NCBI RefSeq assembly: GCF_041381155.1
Contig: NC_091134.1
Span: 35,159,540-35,223,539 of the forward strand
Source of the DNA: Argopecten irradians
Lineage: Eukaryota; Mollusca; Bivalvia; Pectinida; Pectinidae
Length of the DNA: 64,000 bases
Reading direction: 5' to 3'
Below the pieces are notes generated by a model. That model was not told the DNA's origin, made no database searches, and saw only the letters and a program-made list of their open reading frames with translations. Below are positions 58,883-64,000 of this stretch, one piece after another (within the stretch, counting starts at the first letter, position 1; each line of letters opens with the position of its first letter). Position numbers and translations under genes: made by a program.

Positions 58883-61205
58883 CTGTTAGTTTAAAAAAAT
58901 CGTGTCAGGTCCCTGTGACTGTAAACTGGCCTTCCTCCCCAATGTCCGTCTCTTTTCTTTCAAATTTTCTGAACCCCGACCTTTGTGTGTAACGTCAAGA
59001 TAAACAATATTTATATCGTAACGATTATAACATATCATTATTATATATAATGTTAGCGGTACAAATTTGATTTTGTTACCTGACTCTCTATACAATCGTT
59101 ACAAATGAATAAATTCTCAGACTTTGACAGTTGACCGACGAGAAATTAAATTGTTGACGTCATGAACACCGGCGCGCATGACCCAAATATTTTTTCGAAA
59201 ATTTTCTTTCTCAACAGAAGCTGCGACTCGTTTTGGATTGCGTCGCAATGATTTTGTCAGGTAACAAAACAACAGCTGATTAATACCATCTCAGTCAACA
59301 ATCAAAACTGTTTCCCTGTGATGATTGGACCATCACCACAAGGAAAGAGGTTTGACTGTTGGCTGGATGATACCGCATGACACATTTGTATATTGCTTCT
59401 TATAATTTCATGATGTAAGCAAATCGTGAAATATAACATTCTAAGTATTGTACATTCCTGGAAAATTAGATATACTGACTTAAATTGAGCAATTGCTGAA
59501 ATATCTGTATAACAAACTTTTTAATAGCTCAATGACGGAAATCAATAGAGCTATATAGTATATCTATTCATTTCAATATGCAGTGGCCTAGGAAGATAAA
59601 ACGTGGTGATTGGGATGAAGTTTAAAATTCATTCCTCATTATCCGGAGTAATTGTACAAGTTTTGAAAACAAACTAGAAGTTTTACTGGCCACTTAATTG
59701 AGAATATCTAACGGTAAAACAGTCGACGGGGAAGAAATCCGGAATTGGATTTATCTATAAATTTATAAAAATAGTTACATATTACTTCTTAGTTAGTTCT
59801 TACATTTGAAAATATAGGATAAATACTAGGATAAAATTAAAAAAAAAATCCATAGCGCGATGTCACTATGGATTTTGTGTCAGGCATATCCAATAAAACG
59901 TCTTTTATTACAGAAAAAAAATCGAATTCGTGGGAGAACAGGTAGACTATGTTACAAATAAAATGTTTCAATCGTTTTTAGATTATTTTTTTTTATTTTA
60001 AAATAATAGCACAAAATAGTTCATTTTTTATTTGCGAGATATTGAATATCGATTTAGTATGCATTATTAAGAGTACACTGTATCCGAGCTGTCATTATTT
60101 CAACTACACTGTCGATTTCAACGATTTGTTTTGAAATTTACTTGCTTGCTTTAGTACACATACGATCTAAACACATCCTCTACATCCTCTACATAGACTG
60201 CTGTGTATTTTAACATTATCAGGTGTTATAGGATTTGGATGAAAGCCGGAGTACATGGCGAAAGATATAGGCCCACAACCTACGGTTTGGTTTGATTAGT
60301 TTAACGTCCAGCCAGGATCATGTAAGGAAAGCCAGAGAACAACCACCAACCAGTGAACACTACCTAGCAACTGTTCCACATAGAATTCGAACTCGCTATC
60401 CAGAGGTTAAGGGCATGTGTTTATTGTTGATTGTGTTGTCGGATATTTTTTGCCGGGACATCCTAGTCATTCGACGACAGCGGCCCCAAATTTATGACCA
60501 GTATTTTACAATAAAATTATGGAAATATTGACTTTGTGAGTAAGAGATGGCAGAAATGTTGAAAATAATATCAAATAAAGGAGACAAGCATCATATAAAG
60601 TGGAGTTTTCCTATAGTTTGGGCATGTATCACATAATTAACCAGTCGCGCATAGTAAATGACACCGTATCGATACCATCATTGGTGCGGAAACCTGTCAC
60701 ACTTCTGAACACGTACGTGGAGTAAATCGTATTAATAAGTTTTATCGATCTAAAGATCAAATAATGCTGACGATCATATATACAGTACTAACGATCGCAA
60801 GGATGTCCTATCCTTTTGCTGTTCGACTCTCATACGGATTTTAGCAAACGGAGCGGGATAAACAGGTTTACTTTCCAGAAAGTGATATTCAAAAAGCACG
60901 GACATATATTTTATTGTGTTTGATATTTAGTGATACATTTTACCAAGACACACGGATTTATATAATCTGTTTTAAGGTGATTTTAAAAGATGTTTTAGCC
61001 AGGGAAATGATAACAAGCATTTGCAACATATAGATGCAACGTCTGTCCCTAATACGTGGAAACTACACACGTGGAGAACGAAAATTGAGCGAAGTTATTT
61101 TTAATGTAATTAATGTCACTGTTTTTATGTTTTGTTTTTATGATATACCATTATTACAGTACCTCAATTTTTTTTAATTTTATGTACTCACAGCAAGATA
61201 CCAAA
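58883..61205. other. Upstream region of the type II membrane protein gene
   Basis: TGACGTCATGAACACCGGCGC near 59155 and a donor-like TTTTGTCAGGTAACAAAAC near 59258 could mark a promoter and noncoding first exon for the gene at 61206, but this is a guess. A dispersed-repeat copy lies at 60290-60400. Confidence 0.3.
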
Positions 61206-63734
61206 ATGTCGATGTCATACAGAAGACAATGCCGTTACATCCTTTGTGTCTGTTTTATATTTGGATTGACGGTCATACTAAGGGATGCCCATGTATGTCT
61301 GGACGGCACATCCAAATATCAAAACCCCTCCTTACGTAAGTAAAGTATGATTGCAAATCTTTGGGCTAATTCATGTACCACGTAATACCCGATAGGTTTT
61401 GTATGGGACTAGTATATTCGGTGGTGATGGAATGTAACGCTTTAACTGTAATTTTCCCGCTGAAATGGCGATATAGAATATTTTAGCGTCATTCCATCAC
61501 CAATAGAAACAATAGTCATAAACGTTATCAGGTATCACGTGAATTAGTGCCATTATATATATTCAATACTTAATTCATCATCAGTTTTAAGGATATAATG
61601 TAAATTTACTTATTTTTAGCAGTAGTTTTATTTTCGCTTTTTTTCACGTTATTTTTGAAACGCTAATTCATGTACAGGGCTCTTAGTAAAATGTTATTAC
61701 CTCTTTGTTCTTGTGCTATAATAACTCTATAATACACTAACATAAGTGTGTTTACAGTATAAAAATCGTGTTATCTAATGTTAAAGATGTATTCTTAGTT
61801 GGTAATACACCAACAAAGTAACATTTATTGGTATTCTGGCAATCTACATTGTCCTTATCCAGACCGATATCGTATAGTTTTTATGTTGCTTTTGTTTTTG
61901 TTTTTGTCTCTTACACACGGATACCTATAACTCGTTCATTGGTACGCTTGTTCACTGATGGGATATTTATGAATATTTATTAGTTCCCAGGGGTTAGTAA
62001 GCGAAAGTGAGACATACACCTTTGATCGGGTATGCTGAAACAGCTACTTCAAGTTTTATGACACATTTAATGTGTTATTTCCAACAAAGCATCGTTATGT
62101 ATTCCGTGCAATCATGTGTTTTCAAATCTACATATATATGTACATATGTACAGATATTTATTACAAACCAACAGACACACACCAGTATATTCACTTTGGA
62201 TCGGGCCATCCGCGACACAATAAACGGGCAATTCCATATAATCTTGCTCGAAGGATTTGTACCATAGTTAGTGAGAGTGAAACAAGAGTCCCCGCTTGAA
62301 AGAATTAATCAGTTTTTTGAAAACTCCAAAATATCCGACCAAACTGATAGAAGATGGAATCCGGAAAGCAGAAGAATTAGACAGAACAATGCTCCTCAGT
62401 CCAAAAGAGAATCAAGAAACAGAATCTTCAATATTACCATTAGTAACCACACATAATCCACGGAATAAAAACATAACCGGAACGCTACGCCAACTAAACA
62501 ATGTACTCCAAGCAGATATACATATGCAGAGAGTGCTGAAAAATACAACCTTCATCAATAGTAAACGCCAACCCAAAAATCTGAAGATAGTACGATGTAA
62601 ATCCAACTTCCTATCTGAAGAAAATTTCACCGTAAGAAAATGTATGGGCCCACTATGTGGAACATGCGACAACATTACAGAAGGTTCATCTTTCAAATTC
62701 TACTCCAGAACATTCGAATGTAATAACATGCCCCAGATGTCAGAAATTTTACATTGGAGAGACCAGTAATACACTGAGGGCCAGTGTCCGTGTACACAAA
62801 AAACACAATCAATTGTTATATGTATAATTACCTCTCTTAATATGACGTCACAATATACAATGACTATACTGTCATGACGTCATCTAATGTTGTTAAGCAT
62901 CTGTAGAACATGATGAAAGCGCTAATGCTAAACTAACAACGTGTTTCTACTTTTTTTTATATTTCTATATGTTTACCGAGAATTTAATGTTATTCAATAC
63001 ATTTATTTATGTACATACATCGATATAGGAATGTTTATGACACTTGTCATGCTAGAAATACAACATGCCTTGTGTGATAGCTGTCAGTAAACGTTCACCA
63101 CAAAACACCAGTGCTGTTTATACTTGTGGTGTCTCTTTGCGATAGTTGAACTCTCGCCAATGTATGCTGTTTTTTCACTTTAGCCAAAGACACCGAATAG
63201 CACACTATACACGGATACATTATACTGATAACGAGCTTCTTCTCGTACTAAATATGTATAGTTGAAAATATAATCATTGTCATGTTTGGCAATTTTGAAA
63301 TTGATGATATTATTTTGTCGATAGTCAAATTTAAAACATACATGTACCAAATGTTGCTCGAACGCAACCTGGGCTCAGTGACTGAAATGGTGACTATTGA
63401 TTGATTAATTGATTAATGAAAGTTCAACAGAATAAAGCCAATGTTTTAACAAGAAAGTATTTTATAGAGATTTTAGTGAAATCTTTTGATCAACTAAGAC
63501 ATTTTATTTGGAAGAGTGAAATACACTGATTTTACTGATGATTATGGCAAATACTAAAAACTAAGTTGTCATGAAACTCAGTTGGTTTATAGGATAATGG
63601 AGGGATAATTAAGATTCTGTTTTACCAAAAACAATATTCCAGCAATCTTTTTCTGTCTCAACCTAGATGACGTCATCAAACAGGATGTAACACTGTCAGA
63701 TGTTCAGCGACCAAATATTGACAGAAATGTTCCG
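61206..63734 (+). CDS. N-terminal exons of a type II membrane protein (3' end outside window)
   Basis: Exons 61206-61335 and 63667-63734 join in phase 1 and end in phase 0, giving 66 residues. ATG context CAAAATGT. An acceptor (TTATGTACTCACAG) 12 bp upstream implies a 5' noncoding exon. The start has basic residues (SYRRQCR), then a hydrophobic anchor YILCVCFIFGLTVIL, then a polar stem. That is the topology of Golgi type II enzymes such as glycosyltransferases and sulfotransferases. Only the stem is present, so the family cannot be named. Exon 2 encodes DDVIKQ-like polar sequence ending RPNIDRNVP, before a GTATGT donor. Confidence 0.65.
62160..62815 (+). pseudogene. Decayed Penelope-like element fragment
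   Basis: Frames at 62160-62300 and 62296-62815 encode pieces matching the linker and nuclease of the element at 35130: RAIPYNLARRICTIVSESET, YPTKLIEDGIRKAEELDRT, INSKRQPKNLK, a Cys cluster KCMGPLCGTCDN, then CPRCQKFYIGETSNTLRAS in a shifted frame. The RT is absent (5' truncated). It is clearly a different, older family from the 34766 copy. It lies in the first intron of the membrane-protein gene. Confidence 0.85.
62898..62945 (+). ncRNA. Degenerate hammerhead-like motif after the Penelope fragment
   Basis: CTGTAGA then GATGAAAGCGCTA: the CGAAA/AGCGCT half is largely kept, but the CUGANGA core has a substitution and stem II is nearly absent. Its position relative to the nuclease end (about 80-130 bp downstream) is what makes it credible. 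Confidence 0.3.
63060..63250. repeat. Diverged copy of the 51005-51420 dispersed repeat
   Basis: GTGGTGTCTCTTTGCGATAG, TCACTTTAGCCAAAGACACC and ACATTATACTGATAACGAGC parallel blocks of the fuller copy. Confidence 0.45.
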
Positions 63735-64000
63735 GTATGTACACCTCAATATTGGACATATCAATTTTAATAGCTTACACAGTAATCAGGTATTGCCATT
63801 TGGTCTGATATCCATTTGATGGACAGGTATAGTTTAGACTATTCAAATGCATTCAAGTTTCGTTTAAAATCATAATGATAGTCAAGTTAATCTATATTTG
63901 TATGACAGGCGTGGTCAGTGAAGCAGAGACTTACATTTCCTGATTTTTAATGTTCCATTAAATAATTAATTCATGTAAAAAGGAAGGTGTTTGTTCTTTC

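Overview
This is nuclear DNA of an animal. Genes are split by GT-AG introns, intergenic sequence is long and AT-rich, and the window is full of short inverted-repeat transposons, minisatellites and a Penelope-like retroelement. There are no operons and no prokaryotic signals. The protein families and the repeat flavour (hammerhead-carrying Penelope elements, a dispersed repeat ending in TTAACGTCCTATTAACAGC, a GGTCACCGTGACC repeat) point to a marine invertebrate, most likely a bivalve mollusc. That assignment is inference from recollection, not from a search.

Layout. (1) 1-17756, minus strand: a multi-exon gene, of which I resolve 20 exons with consistent splice phases. It encodes an F-box, a DUF4347-like domain and the start of a RhoGEF (DH) domain, which is the architecture of ECT2L. 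The 3' end runs off the left edge. Its introns hold at least eight repeat or transposon insertions, and three of its splice donors sit inside tandem duplications of the exon end plus donor (31 bp x2, 53 bp x9, 49 bp x23). (2) 17757-27633: intergenic sequence with hairpin elements and a 0.9-kb terminal-inverted-repeat transposon. (3) 27634-33673, minus: a two-exon gene for a 1693-residue low-complexity protein with a C-terminal coiled coil, tentatively LRIF1-like. (4) 34766-38565: a Penelope-like element whose reverse transcriptase and GIY-YIG nuclease region faces an almost identical 1.14-kb inverted copy of its own 3' half. Each arm carries a hammerhead ribozyme and a tRNA-like box A/box B module. 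(5) 38566-47290: repeats and relics with no gene I can support. (6) 47292-49351, plus: a compact two-exon HEAT-repeat gene with a TATA box and an 81-bp minisatellite just after its stop codon. (7) 49352-61205: repeats, MITEs and homopolymers. (8) 61206-63734, plus: the first two coding exons of a type II membrane protein that continues past the right edge. A second, decayed Penelope fragment lies in its first intron.

The genes are unrelated to each other; nothing suggests a pathway cluster. The most unusual signal is the repeated seeding of minisatellites exactly on 5' splice sites of one gene. Next comes the Penelope element with paired ribozymes and a Pol III-like promoter module. All coordinates of exons come from reading frames and splice consensus by eye.
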